Shown: piece after piece, positions 44,931-57,924 of the stretch
Layout: each line of letters starts with the position of its first letter
Numbering within the stretch: the stretch's first letter is position 1
Source of the DNA: Lonicera japonica
Taxonomy: Eukaryota > Streptophyta > Magnoliopsida > Dipsacales > Caprifoliaceae
Assembly (NCBI GenBank): GCA_021464415.1
Contig: CM038469.1
Location: 12,812,501 to 12,876,500 of the forward strand
Direction of reading: 5' to 3'
DNA length: 64,000 bases
Translations under genes and position numbers: made by a program
The notes under the pieces: model-generated
What the model was told of the DNA's origin: nothing
The model's input: only the letters and a program-made list of their open reading frames with translations
The model's database searches: none

Positions 44931-47900
44931 CGAAATATTGCGGGTTTACAAGCAGAATAAACTAGGTCTGCCGGTAATCTAGGTTCGTTATCTATATAAA
45001 TGTGTGAGTTTATTTTTATGTTTTGGGATTTCTTATACATGATTTGCTTCTGTAAATATTTGTATATAGTTTCTAGTGAATATAAGTTACTAAAAAAATT
45101 TGATAGATGGTGAATATATAATGTATTATTCATGTTGTACTTAGTTATTTTACGGCTCCAATTGTTTTTAGCTGTTTAAATTTGAATTTGTTTGATATAT
45201 ACACTAAATACTTATATACGTCAATTTTTTTTTTCTCTATGTTCCACAACCAACATGAATGATTTGGCTGTTATGTGAATGAAAAAATCAACCTCCTAGA
45301 GCATACTTTTCGTCTCCTTTTTTTCATTATTCATTTGAAACCAGGTCTGCTGGTAATCCAGGTTTGTCATCTATATTAATATGTGTGTTTACTTATGTGT
45401 TTTTGGATTTCTTATACATGATTGCTATGTAGATATTTGTATAAAGTTTTTGCTGAGTATATGTTAGCATAAAACCTATTTATACCACTTCAGTTTTTAT
45501 GTAAAGTTCAAGGTTATGATTAAAATATGGTTTTGGTTCTTTGAAGCATGTTGTGCTTCCAAGTTTTTTAATTGTCCTACACTTCTATCCTCAATAAAAA
45601 TCTTTAGACAAATGTCGTAAAGGATCATTAACATGAAGAACTAGTAAAATAGTGAAAAGTAGTTTGGATTTAATGAAAGAGATATGCCCTAGGACTATTC
45701 ATAAGTTATGATTTGTACTTGGATATCTATTGCTTATTATTATCAATAAAGTTTATTTCATTTGACTTTAGATTGTTTTATGAATAATATGTATTAATAC
45801 TAGTTCATCAAGTACGTGACTTGATTGTGGGATGCTAGTAAATAAATAATAATATTATTTGTCCCTAATCATATGTCAATAATCTAGGACCATATTGATA
45901 TAATGATTAGAGTATGAATCAGCTGATGACTATGTTCCACAAGTCATGGATATGGAGATATCAAGCTGAACACACTGATACTTGTTAGGGAACAATGTAT
46001 CGGACTGACCCGCTTTGGGGCACTGCGAAGAGTGTTATATAATGTCATCAGTGATGCTCCCCATTAGTGATATCGTATTATCCTTAGACCTGAGATTGTC
46101 ATGGTTACCAGCATAGGGATTAGTGTGATGAGCATCATCAAATGTTACTCTTGACCGGGTAATTATAAAGATGATGATCAAGAATACTATAAACTATGTA
46201 GAGATATGTGATTGATCAAGATGGGATTTATCACTCTCATATAATGAGAGAAAGATATCTTTAGGCCCCTTGATGAGTATAATTAATGTTTGCATGGCCA
46301 TGCACAAATGAGGTGTCATTTATTTAAGATTAATTATACTTAGAGATCAAAAAATAAAGATTGAACTATACAAGAATGTCACTTGCCTAAGTCTTTCGTT
46401 CAATCTAGATATCGGTAGACAAAAGGAATTAATATGTGGCATATCATTTAAGGTTGTGTCGTTTTGACCTTTATACCCTTTGGATAGTAGTAATATCTTA
46501 CTATAAACCACTTACTATTTGTATAATTAAAATGGGCTTTTAATTGCACTGCCAAAGGAGTATAAACCTACAGGGTCGCACACCAAAATGAGTAGGATCA
46601 AAAACGAATTGGGCTTGGCCCTAGTTGGACCCGGGCCTAATTCGTTTTATCACTTAGAGTTTCTCACTAGGGTTTCCCTTTAAAAGGAAAACCATTAGTC
46701 TCATTTGTTTCACGCAGAAAAATAAAGGCGAATTAGAGAGAACCCTAAAATTGTGTGCTAGTACACCAAGCAAGGATCCGTTCTCGTTCGTGTGCGCATA
46801 CCGTAGAGGCGTCGTACTTTCTACGCTAAGACGACAACAACAGAAGAATTTGATCCGCCGTGTTCAAAGGTATGTTTTCTGTCGATCTTTATTGAACAAT
46901 ATAGATCTTATGGTTTAATGATTAGTGCAGTTTATTATGTATGTGATGCATGTTCACTGCCCTAATTACCTACATTTAAAGCTTCTTGAATGAGGATACA
47001 CATTTCTCAAATAGAAAATTAGGTACTTTTGGTTCTTAAATTGAGCATAATTCCATTTGTTTTCTTTGTTATTTTAGATTAAACCCTTTACTCCTTTATA
47101 TATATATATATATCTTAAAAGTGTATAAAGGAAATATTATTAAGACCAAAGCTTCTGATTTTCAATTAGAGCCCAGCATTGAGATTGTGAGAGACGTATC
47201 TAAAGATTTGGCTTATATTATTCTTCTTTTTTAGTTGCATTTTTTTTGTTTTATTCAAGCTAAAATAAATACTTATATATGGCAATTTTTTTATCTCCAT
47301 GTTCTACATCCAACATGATTGCTTTGGCAGTTGTGTGAATGAAAAAAATCAGCCTCCTAGAGCACACTTTTCTTTTCCCTTTTGTCATTACTCACTCGAA
47401 ACCAAGTCTATCGGTAATCTAGGTTCGTCATCTATATTAATATGTGAGTTTAGTTATGTGTTTTTTGATTTCTTATGCATGATTACTGCGTAGATATTTG
47501 TATAAAGTTTCTGCTGAATATATGTTAGCATAAAACCTATTTGTACCATTTCAGTTTTTGTGTAAAGTTTAAGGTTATGACTAAACTATGGTTTTGGTTT
47601 TTTGAAGCATGATGTGCTTCTAAGTTAATTTGTTAACTGTCCTATGCTTATGCCCTCAACAATAATTTTTAGATAAATGTCGCAAATGATCATAAACATG
47701 AAGAATTAGAAAATGAGTGAAAGGTAGTTTGGATTTAAAGCTTATTGAGTGAGGCTACACATTTCTCAAGTAGTAAATTAGGTACTTTTGGTGCTTAAAA
47801 TTACATAGATTGAGCCTATCTCCTTTTTCTTTCTTTGTTATTTTAGATTAGACTTCTTACTTTTTATTTCTTTCTTAAAAATGTATAAAGGAAATATTAT

Positions 47901-48720
47901 TAAGACAGAAGATTCGGCTTATATTATTCTACTTTTTTACTTGCATTTTTTTGTTTACACTTGGCTAAAAGGGAATTATGTTGAAAATAATGTTCGTTTA
48001 TTTTTAGTTATATATACTTTAAATATTTATGTACGATTGGGTTTTTTCTCCATGTTTGACAACCAACATGAATGCTTTGGCTATTGTGTGAATGAAAAAC
48101 TCAGCCTCTTGGAGCACAATTTTCCTCTCCCTTTTGTCATTATTCACTCGAAACCAGGTGTGCCTGTAATCCAGGTTCGTCATCTATATTAGTATGTGAA
48201 TTTACTTATGTGTTTTTGGATTTCTTATACATGATTGCTGCATTGATATCTGTATAAAGTTTCTGCTGAATATATGTCAGAATAAAACCTATTTATAGCA
48301 CTTCAGTTTTTGTGTAAAGTTCAAGGTTATGACTAAACTATGGTTTTGGTTATTTGAAGCATGTCATGGTTCCAAGTTTGTTAATTATCCTATGCTTATG
48401 CCCCCAATAAGAATTTTTAGATAAATATCGCAGATGATCATTAACATGAAGAACTAGTAAACTAGTGAAAAGTAGTTTGGATTTATAGCTTCTTGAGTGG
48501 GGGTAGTCAAGTAGTAAATTAGGTTCTTTTGGTGGTTAAAATTACATAGATTGAATCTAATTCCTTTTATTTTCTTTGTTATTTTAGATTAGACTCTTCA
48601 CTTTTTTTTTGCTTTCTTAAAAGTGTATAAAGGGAATATTATTAAGACTAAAGCTTCTGATTTTCGATTAGAGCTCAGCCTTGAGATTGTAAGAGGCATA
48701 TCCAAAGATTCGCCTTTACA
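44930..48720 (+). repeat. 753-bp tandem repeats within the CACTA element
   Basis: Landmarks such as CCAACATGAATGATTTGG recur at 45251, 47311 and 48064. After subtracting the solo LTR and its duplicated target in unit 1 (1306 bp), the spacings are 754 and 753 bp. A partial unit precedes at about 44930, and the last unit decays by 48720. Units share GGTAATCCAGGTTCGTCATC, TGTTAGCATAAAACCTATTT and TTATTAAGACTAAAGCTTC blocks. No frame is conserved. Confidence 0.85.
45674..46974 (+). mobile_element. Solo LTR (probably Copia) nested in the 753-bp repeat
   Basis: A 1301-bp segment begins TGAAAGAGATATGCCCTAGG and ends ATTACCTACA, flanked by TTTAA at 45669-45673 and 46975-46979. The sister repeat unit at about 47734 keeps the uninterrupted GGATTTAAAGCTT, fixing both ends. 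A TTTAAAAGG motif at 46678 could be the promoter. The tail, with GATCCGCCGTGTTCAAAGGT and GATGCATGTTCACTGCCCTA, resembles LTRs of plant Copia elements. No internal region adjoins. Confidence 0.9.
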
Positions 48721-49057
48721 AAATAAAGATTGTGTTTCTTTTAAGCTATAAATGATGAAGTGTATTGCTTTAATTTATACACGTAAATTATTTATATGTA
48801 AAAAATGTATTCGTTATGCATCCAATTTGGGTTTTGTTTAATTCAGGACTTTACTAAAAAGGGAATTTTGTTTGCGTCCCTTAATATACTATTCTTGATA
48901 TTCAACTTATACTATTCTTCCTTTTTACTTGCATTTTTACGCCCCTTAATAAATTCATTTAATCTTAAGAAGTAATAAAAAATAGAACAAATAAGAATAC
49001 ACTACTCCAATATAATATAATAAAATATGATTTACTAATGTTTAATAAATATATAGG

Positions 49058-51693
49058 ATGTCTTCGGGAATCAACAAAGAATGGATGAAAGAGAAAAACT
49101 TTGAGAGTGAAGCATCTAGGAACAGGGTGTTAAAGTTTTTAACATTTGTTCATGGTAATGTTCCCGAGAATAAGTATTCATGTCCATGTAAGCATTGTCG
49201 AAATAGGACGGGCCAAATTGACGTGGGTGATATTCTTATCCATTTAATGAAATATGGCATGGATGAAGAATATACTTTTGGTGTTTCCATGGGGAGACTT
49301 CGGTTATAAGTCTAGAACATCAACCACAACTAGGGACAACATATGATATTTCACAAGAAGTTGAAAAATCATATTTACCTAGGTTGAATGATCTTGTGAA
49401 TGATGTTTGTGCGATGTTCACAAAGGAATCGAATCCTTCAAATCTTAATTGTGAAAGAGGTAATAAAGTCCCTATAACTTTTGAGACTGATAAAGATCCC
49501 CAAGAACAAAATGGCTAAAAGTATGAACGTTTGCATCGGCTTGCAGCAAAACCCCTCCACTATGCTGCCAATGCATCAAGTCATACAATAATGTACACCC
49601 TTGTGGAGTTGAATGATTTAAAAACACAATTTAGTTTGTCTGATGGTGCTACTGGAGGAATTCTAAATTTATTAAAAGAGTTACTCCCTAAGGGGAGCAA
49701 TTTAACGGTGAGTTATTTTCAAATGAAGAACATGATTAGAGATATTGGTATAGATTATGTAAAATATGATGTGTGCATTAATAATTGCATGTTATTTTGG
49801 AAGGAGCATGAACGCAATATTAAATGTATAAAATGTGGTGCCAAGCGATATAAGTTAAGTTTAAGGCTTGATAGTGGGGAAAATATCTTAATGCAAGTGG
49901 AAATGTGAGTTTTCGTAGGGTTGCTCAGAAAGTAATGAGACATTTTCCCATGATTCCTAGGTTGAAGAGATTGTACACTATTAAATGGATAGCAGAAAAA
50001 ATGATGTGGCACTCTAAGGCAAAATCTTGTATGGGGTTTTTAAGGCATCCTCATGATTCTTTTTATTGGGTAAATGCAAACACCTTGTGGAGGGATTTTG
50101 CTAAAGAGGCATGAAATGTTCGACTTGCAATAGCAACCGATGGTTTTAATCCGAATAATATGTTTGGACGTAGTTATAGTTGTTGGTTTGTGATCATTTA
50201 ACCCTTAAACCTTCCACATTCGTTATGCATGAAGAGTGAGTTCTCAATGTCAACAATTTTGATACCTGGGCCAAAGTGTCCTAAGAATAATATTGACGTC
50301 TTTCTCCAACCATTAGTTGACGAGTTAAAGGTGTTATGGTCTAGAGTGGAAACGTGGGATGCAAACAAAAATGATATTTTTAGTTTAAAAGCCATGTTAA
50401 TGTGGGGTATTCATGACTTCCTTGCTTATGGAATATTGTCTGGTTGCACAACCCAAAGTTATCATGCATGGCCAATTTGCTCCGAAAACACTCCTTCTAA
50501 ATATCTCTCAAAGTCTATAAAAATTTATTATAAAAAATCCCACATGTTCTTACCCCAAAACCATTGATATAGTTATGATACATCTAAGAAAACCTTTAAT
50601 GGTAAGCGGGAGGAGGGTGTTGCTCCTTGCAAGTTAACTGGTGATGAAGCTGAACAATTTTTACTAGTGATTGATCAAGTTAAAGGAAACTCATCTGCTA
50701 GCAAAAACAAAAAGTCCGTGGTTACGAGTCGAAAGAGGAATGGAATAGGGGGGAGAAGCTGTAGTAGAGGAAATAGATGATTTTGATGGTGATTTTTCGT
50801 GGGAGGGTAGTAGAGAGGATTTCACATGTAAGGGTTTTTCGAGGAGGTCAATCTTGTTTAATTTGGAGTATTGGCAAGATCATGACACTCATGCATATCG
50901 AGAAGAATGTTACCAAGACTTTGTTAGGCATTATCTTGTCAGTGAAGGGGTCTTCTAATAAAGATATTGTTAAAGCACAAGAAGAGCTAAAAGAAAGATG
51001 TGAATTTGAAGAAACACTTATGGATGCAAGTTGTTGAAGGTAGTGATAAAAAAAATGCCGAAAGCACCATTTGCTCTGGGCAAAGAAGGAAAATTAAACT
51101 TTTTTCATTCTTTGAAAACATTGAAAGTTTTGATTGGTTTTTCTGCAAATCTTAATAATGTTGTTAGTATTGAGGCCCCAGGATTTATCAATATGAAGTC
51201 CCATGACTATCATGTTATCATGCAACACTTTCTCTTGGTGTTACGTGTTTTGGAAATATAAAGCTATACAACGTATTAGCATATTCTTCATTGTGCTGTG
51301 TGCTAAAGTTATTTTTAGGAAACATTTGGTGAAAGTGAAGAAAGCATTAGTGGAAGCGTTAAGTGTTTTGGAAATATATTTTCCACCATCTTTTTTTATG
51401 ATTATGACCCACCTCATGCATCATTTAGCTAATGAAGCCTTGTCAGCTGGACCCCTTAGATATCTGGCAATGTGGTTGCTTGAAAGAGAGATGAAAAAAA
51501 TTCAAAAAATGGTCCCGTAACAAAAGGTTCATTGAAGGGAGCATTGCCAATGCATATTTATTATATGATGCTTCTTTATATGCTTTGGAATATGTATCTA
51601 CAAAAGGTGAAGGAACTCACAAGCGGAATCTTGAAGCGTACCTTGACGATGAGTTCAACGAATTTATAGGTCAACGAGCTCTAAGTAAATGAA
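49058..51693 (+). pseudogene. TNP2-type CACTA transposase pseudogene
   Basis: The N-terminus MSSGINKEWMKEKNF with NKYSCPCKHCRNRTGQ (49058-49310) is the transposase-associated zinc-binding domain (PF13963). The TNP2 core follows (49640-50570): LLKELLPKGSNLTVSYFQMK, FKWxAEKMMWH-like and AIATDGFNPNNMFGRSYSCW, ILIPGPKCPKNNIDVFLQPL, and WGIHDFLAYGILSGC. A DUF4218 block comes last (51360-51690): FPPSFFMIMTHLMHHLANEA, GPLRYLAMWLLEREM and FIEGSIANAYL. This enzyme recognises CACTA ends and catalyses excision. The domains are spread over all three frames with stops (49307, 50112, 51035), so several frameshifts have destroyed it. It starts about 340 bp after the tandem repeats. Confidence 0.88.
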
Positions 51694-52029
51694 AGAAATT
51701 GATCTTTAATAAAGTACAGTACGAGCAAGCAAGAAGTTGGGTGTTATTTCAATGCCCTAGTGTTTACGAATGAAAAAGGTTCGTATGTAATTGTGAACCG
51801 TTTATATACTTAAAACCTATTTTAATTGTTTTTTTCTTACTTTAAAATTTTATGACGTGCAACAAATTTGAGTCAACGATATGTTTTCGACAAAGGAATA
51901 CATCCAAGCATAGAATTGATTTCATCCATTGGCTTAGAAATGAGGCACGTGTGTTAATATATATTAGACTTTTACTCTTATTGTTATTATTCTATTTTTC
52001 TTACCACTATAAGATATAAAGATTTATTT

Positions 52030-52570
52030 ATTTCTTATAGTCCTTGAGAGTGAACAACATGGGCATACTACCTTATGCGGATGGACCACTTCATAACATC
52101 ACATGCTATAGCAATTTTCAGTGCAACGGTTACACACTTTCTACTCTTGCACATGATGAAAACCTACTACCAAGAGTAGCGGTGTATCAATGAAGGCTTA
52201 TAGTAAGAATGGGGGTTTAACTACTTTTTATGGAGTCATTAGGGAAATTATTGATTTAGATTACACTATTTTTGGGCATACGATTTTTTTATTGTGATTG
52301 GATAAATGTGGACGAAATTGGTTATGGTTAATCTTATTAAGCTCATGAGTAAAAGTTCAGTCTAAGATGAGCCATTCATTCTTGCATCTCAGCAAGTTAA
52401 GTGTTTTATTGTAATGATGTCAAGTTTGATGGGTGGTCAGTCGTTTTGCATACTCCAAAGAAATTGACCAAAGTAATAGATTCACTTAAGGTTGATCGTA
52501 TAATGTATAACTCCATTCTAGAAGAAAATGAGAAGTTGATTGGGTTTCTAGGGTTTGAAGCTAACTAGAA
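52030..52570 (+). pseudogene. DUF4216-like remnant of the CACTA transposase gene
   Basis: Fragments read YADGPLHNITCYSNFQCNGY, LTTFYGVIREIIDLDYTIF, then KFDGWSVVLHTPKKLTKVID and LEENEKLIGFLGFEAN. This is the pattern of the DUF4216 domain that follows TNP2/DUF4218 in plant CACTA proteins. The parts lie in different frames, so it is non-functional. Confidence 0.7.
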
Positions 52571-53170
52571 ATAATGCCAAACGTTTAGTGCAAGTTCTTA
52601 TTATATTTTATATGCCTTTTTGTATCTTTTTTTGTTATCCTTAACAAGTATTGTACTTGTTTTTTTGGGCACTTTTATAGTGATTCAACAAAGTAAAAGT
52701 AGATATTCGTTATTATCTTGGGCATACCGTTCATTATATGCATTTTTTTGTATCTGTTTTTGTTATCCTTAGCAAGTATTGTACCATAATTTTGTGTCAT
52801 CAAGCGGGTTACCCGAATTTGTCTATAATTACCATAATTTCAACTGAAATGCTTCCATTGCATTCTACCTTAGTATATGTGGATTGGGTGATATAAGGTA
52901 AATAAATAAAACTTTAATTTTTAGTTACTCAATTAGGCCTTAAAACATATTGTCATCATTAATGTATTATATTATTATAATCTGTTCATATTTGATGTAG
53001 TATTTGGACAAATGATTTTTGAAATCTTGCATCGAGCTTAGTTTCTTTTTCCTTTTTTATATACACTAGCTGTCCCTAAAATGCAGTACCGATTAAGCCA
53101 TTTTCAGCTTCATATTTTTAGTTTAATGACCAATACACAGTTTCAGATTAAATTGTTAATTGTGCATATG

Positions 53171-53440
53171 CAGGAGCTAATTATGTCACATGTTGGTGAT
53201 ACTTCAAATCCGACACTAATTGATGGTGAAATGCCCGGCTCAACCTCTCGGTCAAGGTTAGCCACATCTTCTTCAGTGGTGGCTAGAAGTGCAAAAAAAA
53301 TAAAATTCATGGAACACGGGCTTCCAATAGGCGACAAGGCTAATTCAGCATCAAGGCTCGAACCACTTGCGAGGACTCATATACCTACAAGTTACAAAAC
53401 ATGGCGACAAGTCCTTGTCCGATTTAATGATACATTATGA
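53171..53440 (+). pseudogene. TNPA / Ptta-like exon of the CACTA element
   Basis: The 90-codon frame contains GLPIGDKANSASRLEPLART then HIPTSYKTWRQVLVRFNDTL. It resembles the GxPVG..S.....GxLxRxxxPxxxxxWRDVP segment of plant Ptta/En-Spm second-gene proteins (PF03004-like). The usual downstream part is missing. Upstream it has a Ser/Thr-rich stretch. It probably represents one exon of the second transposition gene. Confidence 0.55.
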
Positions 53441-53450
53441 AATACATATA

Positions 53451-55422
53451 AGGTAACATTTACTATGCCTACTATGCTTACTATTTTTGGGTATCGATAA
53501 AGGCAATATAAAAAATCAATTTTAACACACTTTGTGTAATCACCCATTTATAATTTTAATTTTATAAAAGCAAAACCTCCCTAATTAAAGCATCCTAATG
53601 ACACATGCTAAGTTTGTTTTCCAATAAAAAAACATGTGCATATGAATCTCCATGTGGAGATTCAAAAGTTCTTAATTTTAATTTTATAAAAGCAAAACCT
53701 CCCCAATTAAAGCATCCTAACAGTATATTGTTATTTGTACTGTTGCATTTCAATTTGAATTGGTAAAAAGTTTAGTATGCGTTACTTTAAAAAGGGTTTG
53801 CAGTAGGACTTCAAAAGCGCAAACAATTTGTGATTGCATTTTTAAAGCTCTATCTTTTTTTCCTTTTGCATATGCTGCTATATAATTTTAGCCACGATAG
53901 TAGAATGAGTATTAGAGATGCAGAGATATCATAATAAAAAAATGTATATATGTTAATAGATGAGTATTTGATTTATGCTGAGTTGTTGCCTTCCTCTCTG
54001 TATATAGGATTGATATTCATTTAATTGCTTTTTATATTATATAAAACAAATCAAACAAGTCCCCTACATTTGTTTTTAGTGCAGAATGATTCCCTTTGTT
54101 TGTGTCAGTGAGTGAATTAAGTGCACTTTTGGGTGATCTAGTTAAGTCGAGAGCTAGAGATAGTAGAAGATACGTTCCAATGGCGATTATAGTATTTTCC
54201 AGGCCACTAAGGAGTCATCAAAGTATGAGTCCATACTATTGGTCGAATAATGACCCTAAAGGGGGGTTAATAGGGTTTTCCAAATTAAATGTGGAATTAA
54301 AAATATTTTCGAAAATGTCTAAGCAATAAAACTTAGCTAAACAAATTTATCTAGTAAATCCAAATTTAATCAAGTAATCTCAACATACAAGCAATAATAG
54401 AGCAATTATAAATGCGATTAGATAAAGAGCGTGAGTTAGAAAGATTAAACTGATTAAAGCCCAAGACTTTTGTTCATGCGGTTCGGCTTCCTAAACCATA
54501 CATCCGCGCACAAGGTTAGTTCCTTGAGAATTTCCACTATTCAATCTTTTTCAAGTGAAGATCAAACCTCAATACAAATATTATTATGCACACAACACTC
54601 ACAATGTAGCTATACCCACTACACTTTTCACAAGATATGCTTTGTTACTCTACAAAGAGACACACTCTCTTTTGAAATGAAGAATTATTTGCTTATGGTG
54701 ATACACACCAATACAATAACTCTCAAGTGTTTACAAGATATGAAAAGCAGCTCACACTAAAAGTTATCAAGTTTTGATAAAAATATATAGCTCAAAAGAT
54801 GAAAGATTGATCAAAAAATGTTCTTGAATATTTGAATCTTTGAATATTTGAACTTGATTAAGAATAGAGAATCATAATGATTCAAAGTATGTTAAAACAT
54901 GTCTAAGACCTCATATATATAGCTTGCAAAAGTATATAGCCATTTGGGGTGATTAAGAGAAGGTGTGCTGAGTGAAGGTTTTAAGGGCTTTAAAGTACTT
55001 AAGGTTTAAGAGAAGAAGAAATGGAAAGCAAGAGAATTTCTCTAAGATAATAGGGTTTTATAAGGTGTGTAGGAGAAGTCGAGTGTCTTTTTAAAAGCCT
55101 TAACTTTCCATTTGCGAACCCACTGCTACACATTCGCATGTTCCTCAAAGAATGCGGAACGGCTGTACATGACCTTATTAAGCAATAACGATCGCGTCAA
55201 AGAGTTCGGGGTTAGAATGCAAGTCTTCAAACGAGGTCAAAAACTTTTATATCCAAAATACCCACCAGATTCGGTGTGCATATCGAATTTGACCTCTTTC
55301 AGGAGACCTAGTACGCATCGCTCATCAAATGGAGCTCAAAAACAGTCTAGAATAAAATCGAATATGAGTTTTTATCCTTGCCAATCAGCTACTCTAAGCT
55401 AAATGTCAAGGATAGGGGCAAT
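53451..55422. other. Uncertain repeat-rich stretch
   Basis: A repeated AAAGCAAAACCTCCCTAATT / AAAGCAAAACCTCCCCAATT block, each followed by AAAGCATCCTAA, occurs at about 53567 and 53690. Positions about 54250-55400 look like an LTR remnant, with motifs such as AGGGGGGTTAATAGGGTTTT and TCCTTGAGAATTTCCACTAT, but no termini or TSD were found. No gene is recognised. Confidence 0.35.
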
Positions 55423-56322
55423 TGATGCTACAAATTATTAATTCAATTTTCCCCTCTTACCTCAAGCTAACACGTGGCCATCCACGTCAGCTATTGGGCT
55501 TGTCTCTGAACAAGGAGCTCGGAGGAGCCCAATTATGACTCTATGAGAAGGATAGAGGCCCTCGAGGGCTGGGTACCAGCACAAGGGTCATTTACGTAAG
55601 AAAAAATATAAGGCTTGAGCTCCGGAGCTCCTTTGACGAGCTCTAAAGCTCTCTCTCTCTCTCTCTCTTGCCCAACCACCTTGCCAGAGTGGTTAGCAAA
55701 GGCATGGGCGACTGTCACCTGCCTTGCAAAGTGCACAGAACTCCCCTCATTTTCATTAAATCACACCAACTACATTTAATGCACTGGAATTCATGGAGAA
55801 GCAAGGTCAGAGTTGGTATTGATTGAGGTATGGCACCAAACCTGCTCTGGGAGCAATGGCCACACATCTCCTACAGTCATATATATACAAGAAGCATTTA
55901 CTTCTCCCAACAACCAAGTTCTGATCAAGTTCCAATTGAGAAGAACCAGAGAGGAACAATATAGACCACAAATAAGCACCAAAAGATAGAGGCAGAGCTC
56001 GGCAACTTGCTTTAAGGCTCTTCAATTAGAGAGACTAAGATATAGTTAGCTCAGCTTTCCTCTTATTGTGAGGTTGAGAGAATAGAATAGCCAGAGAGAC
56101 TTTCATGAGTTTGTAACACTTTATTGGTCCCCTATCAATATAAGGCAAACCGAGCTCCTAGCTCTATTTCACAGGGGAGGACTAACCCGTATTTTCATAT
56201 GATGCCAACCCCCTCTATAAATCTTTGACTCCTTTAAATTAAGTATCTTAACTACTCTAATTATTTGATATAATCATTTGACTATGTGGTCTAAAATACT
56301 CTTCTAGTTTTTAGCACCAACA
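55423..56322 (+). mobile_element. 5' LTR of the Tat element
   Basis: A 900-bp LTR starts TGATGCTACAAATTATT and ends TTTTTAGCACCAACA, four bases before the PBS. A TATATATACA promoter-like motif is at about 55880-55889, with a CT microsatellite (55650-55668). Start and end match the solo LTR at 19293-20021. Confidence 0.88.
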
Positions 56323-56325
56323 GTT

Positions 56326-56343
56326 TGGCGCCGTCCGTGGCAA
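56326..56343 (+). other. Primer-binding site of the Tat element
   Basis: TGGCGCCGTCCGTGGCAA, with the first ten bases complementary to the tRNA-Asp 3' end as expected for this lineage. Confidence 0.78.
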
Positions 56344-56405
56344 AGACAGTTTTTTTAAAGTCACATACCTCCCCTAAAGCTGTAAAAACACCCAAAAAAT
56401 TTACT

Positions 56406-57900
56406 ATGTCTTCAAGACAAACTCAGCCAGACCTTATATTGGCTCTATAAGAACGGCAAGTTGCTCTTCAAATCCGAATTAATAGACTCTTGGCCCAGAG
56501 GCAAAGTCCCCAAGCCAACACGAGAAGTAGGTCATCCTCAGCCTCCGTATCTAACAGTGTTCGCCCAATCCCTCCTCGAGTGCCAATCAGAGAAAGACTT
56601 GGAGGCCGTGGCAAAAGATCAGAGACGAATCGTGTCAGAAATGGTGAGCTCGAATCCCGTCACTCCGACGCTGATCGGGAGACCTCGTACGAAGAAGTAC
56701 GGGCCTCGCTCCCCCTCTACTGGCAAGATATCCACAAATTAACAGGGTTCGCGAAAAACGCCCGGATAAAGCTTCACGATGGCGGGGTCCAAGCGTAGGC
56801 TTACCTCCCCTCCCATCAGATCGAACTCTGGGCCGAAAGGCTGAAGTCAGACTAAGAGGATCTATTTTTAATAAGATCTCTCATAGAGAATCGGTTAAAG
56901 AGGTCAAAAAAAGATTGATGTCAAAAATGGAGGCCCAAATGGCAGAGGTGATGAGGACCTTAGGTCATTTGACGGGGAGCTCGGCAGCAGCCCTGGTTAG
57001 GGAGTCAAAATCCCCGTTTATAGATCACCTTCAGAATTGCCCGGTCCCCAAAAAGTTTAGACTCCCACCGCTAGAATCGTATGATGGGACCACTGACCCA
57101 GTGGATCATTGGCAGCAATACGAAAACATGATAGGGCTCTAGAATGTCCTAGATTGCGTGATATGCAGGGCCTTCGTCGCTACTCTAAAGGGAGCAGCCC
57201 AAACATGGTGCAACAGTCTGCTGCCAGGGTCAATCTCCAGCTCACAGGAGCTCGGTACTAAGTTCATTTCATATTTCGTGGGAACTAAGCGACAATCCAG
57301 GACCTCGACTCACCTCTTCACCATAAAATAGGGACCTATCGAGAGCCTGAAAGAATATGCTCGCCGTTTTAACCAAGAAAGTCTCGTGGTCACCGACCTG
57401 AACAAAGGAGTGGCTATGGTAGCCTTCATGGAGGGGGTTGTCCGAGCTCTTAGATGAGGTCAATAAGCAGGTCAGGGTGGAAGAAACTTTACAAGGAAGA
57501 AATTTGTCGGGCCTACAGCCCCTTTTATCCTCTTTTAAGCGCCAAAGGGGGCACAACCCACCCCGCAGCCAAGAGAGAGAGAGTGAGAAGGGTAAGAAAG
57601 AGGCAGACATGACCGAATCAAGAGATGGAAGGGCGCGCCAACAGTTTACTTCTTTGATAGCCCCTTTGGGAGAGGTCTATGCCCAGTTAGACTCAGGACA
57701 AATCCCAGAAGCTCGAAAGATGAGTACACCTGAGGAGAAATGGGACACGACCAAGTATTGCCGATATAACAAGGACAATAGTCACGAAACTGATAATTGC
57801 TGAAAGTTAAAGAGAGAAATTGAGAAGCTAATTCAGAGAAGATAACTCAAACAATACGTGGATAGAAAGAAGGGAGCTACCTCTGAATCCAAAGAGAAGG
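56406..57900 (+). pseudogene. gag of the Tat element
   Basis: The ATG at 56406 opens MSSRQTQPDLILAL, then a TAA at 56448 where a glutamine codon is likely ancestral, then QVALQIRINRLLAQRQS in the same frame. The capsid part follows: KKFRLPPLESYDGTTDPVDH (about 57050), then FVATLKGAAQTWCNSL and SLKEYARRFNQESLVV. The nucleocapsid-like knuckle KYCRYNKDNSHETDNC is at about 57756-57803, immediately followed by TGA. Stops at 56448, 56796, 57140 and 57801 and at least two frame changes make it non-functional. Gag would form the virus-like particle that packages element RNA. Confidence 0.85.
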
Positions 57901-57924
57901 CCCCAAATAACGAGATCTTCATGA

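Larger units (their letters stand above)
43230..53450 (+). mobile_element. CACTA (En/Spm) transposon, right end not found
   Basis: The left terminus CACTACACCAAATTTCG begins at 43230 and is preceded by TAT. CACTACA-type ends with 3-bp targets define the superfamily. Downstream are 753-bp tandem repeats, a TNP2-type transposase with Transpos_assoc, DUF4218 and DUF4216 modules, and a TNPA/Ptta-like exon, in normal CACTA order. I could not find the matching GGTGTAGTG right end before 55400. The stated end is the last recognised coding exon; the element may be truncated. Confidence 0.8.

Noticed and set aside
46545..46575. CTGCCAAAGGAGTATAAAC, resembling the start of miR399
   Set aside because: Only about 11 bases match, no complementary arm gives a hairpin, and it lies inside a solo LTR.
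49755..50012. 85-codon minus-strand frame in the CACTA transposase region
   Set aside because: Opposite to the recognisable TNP2 coding sequence.
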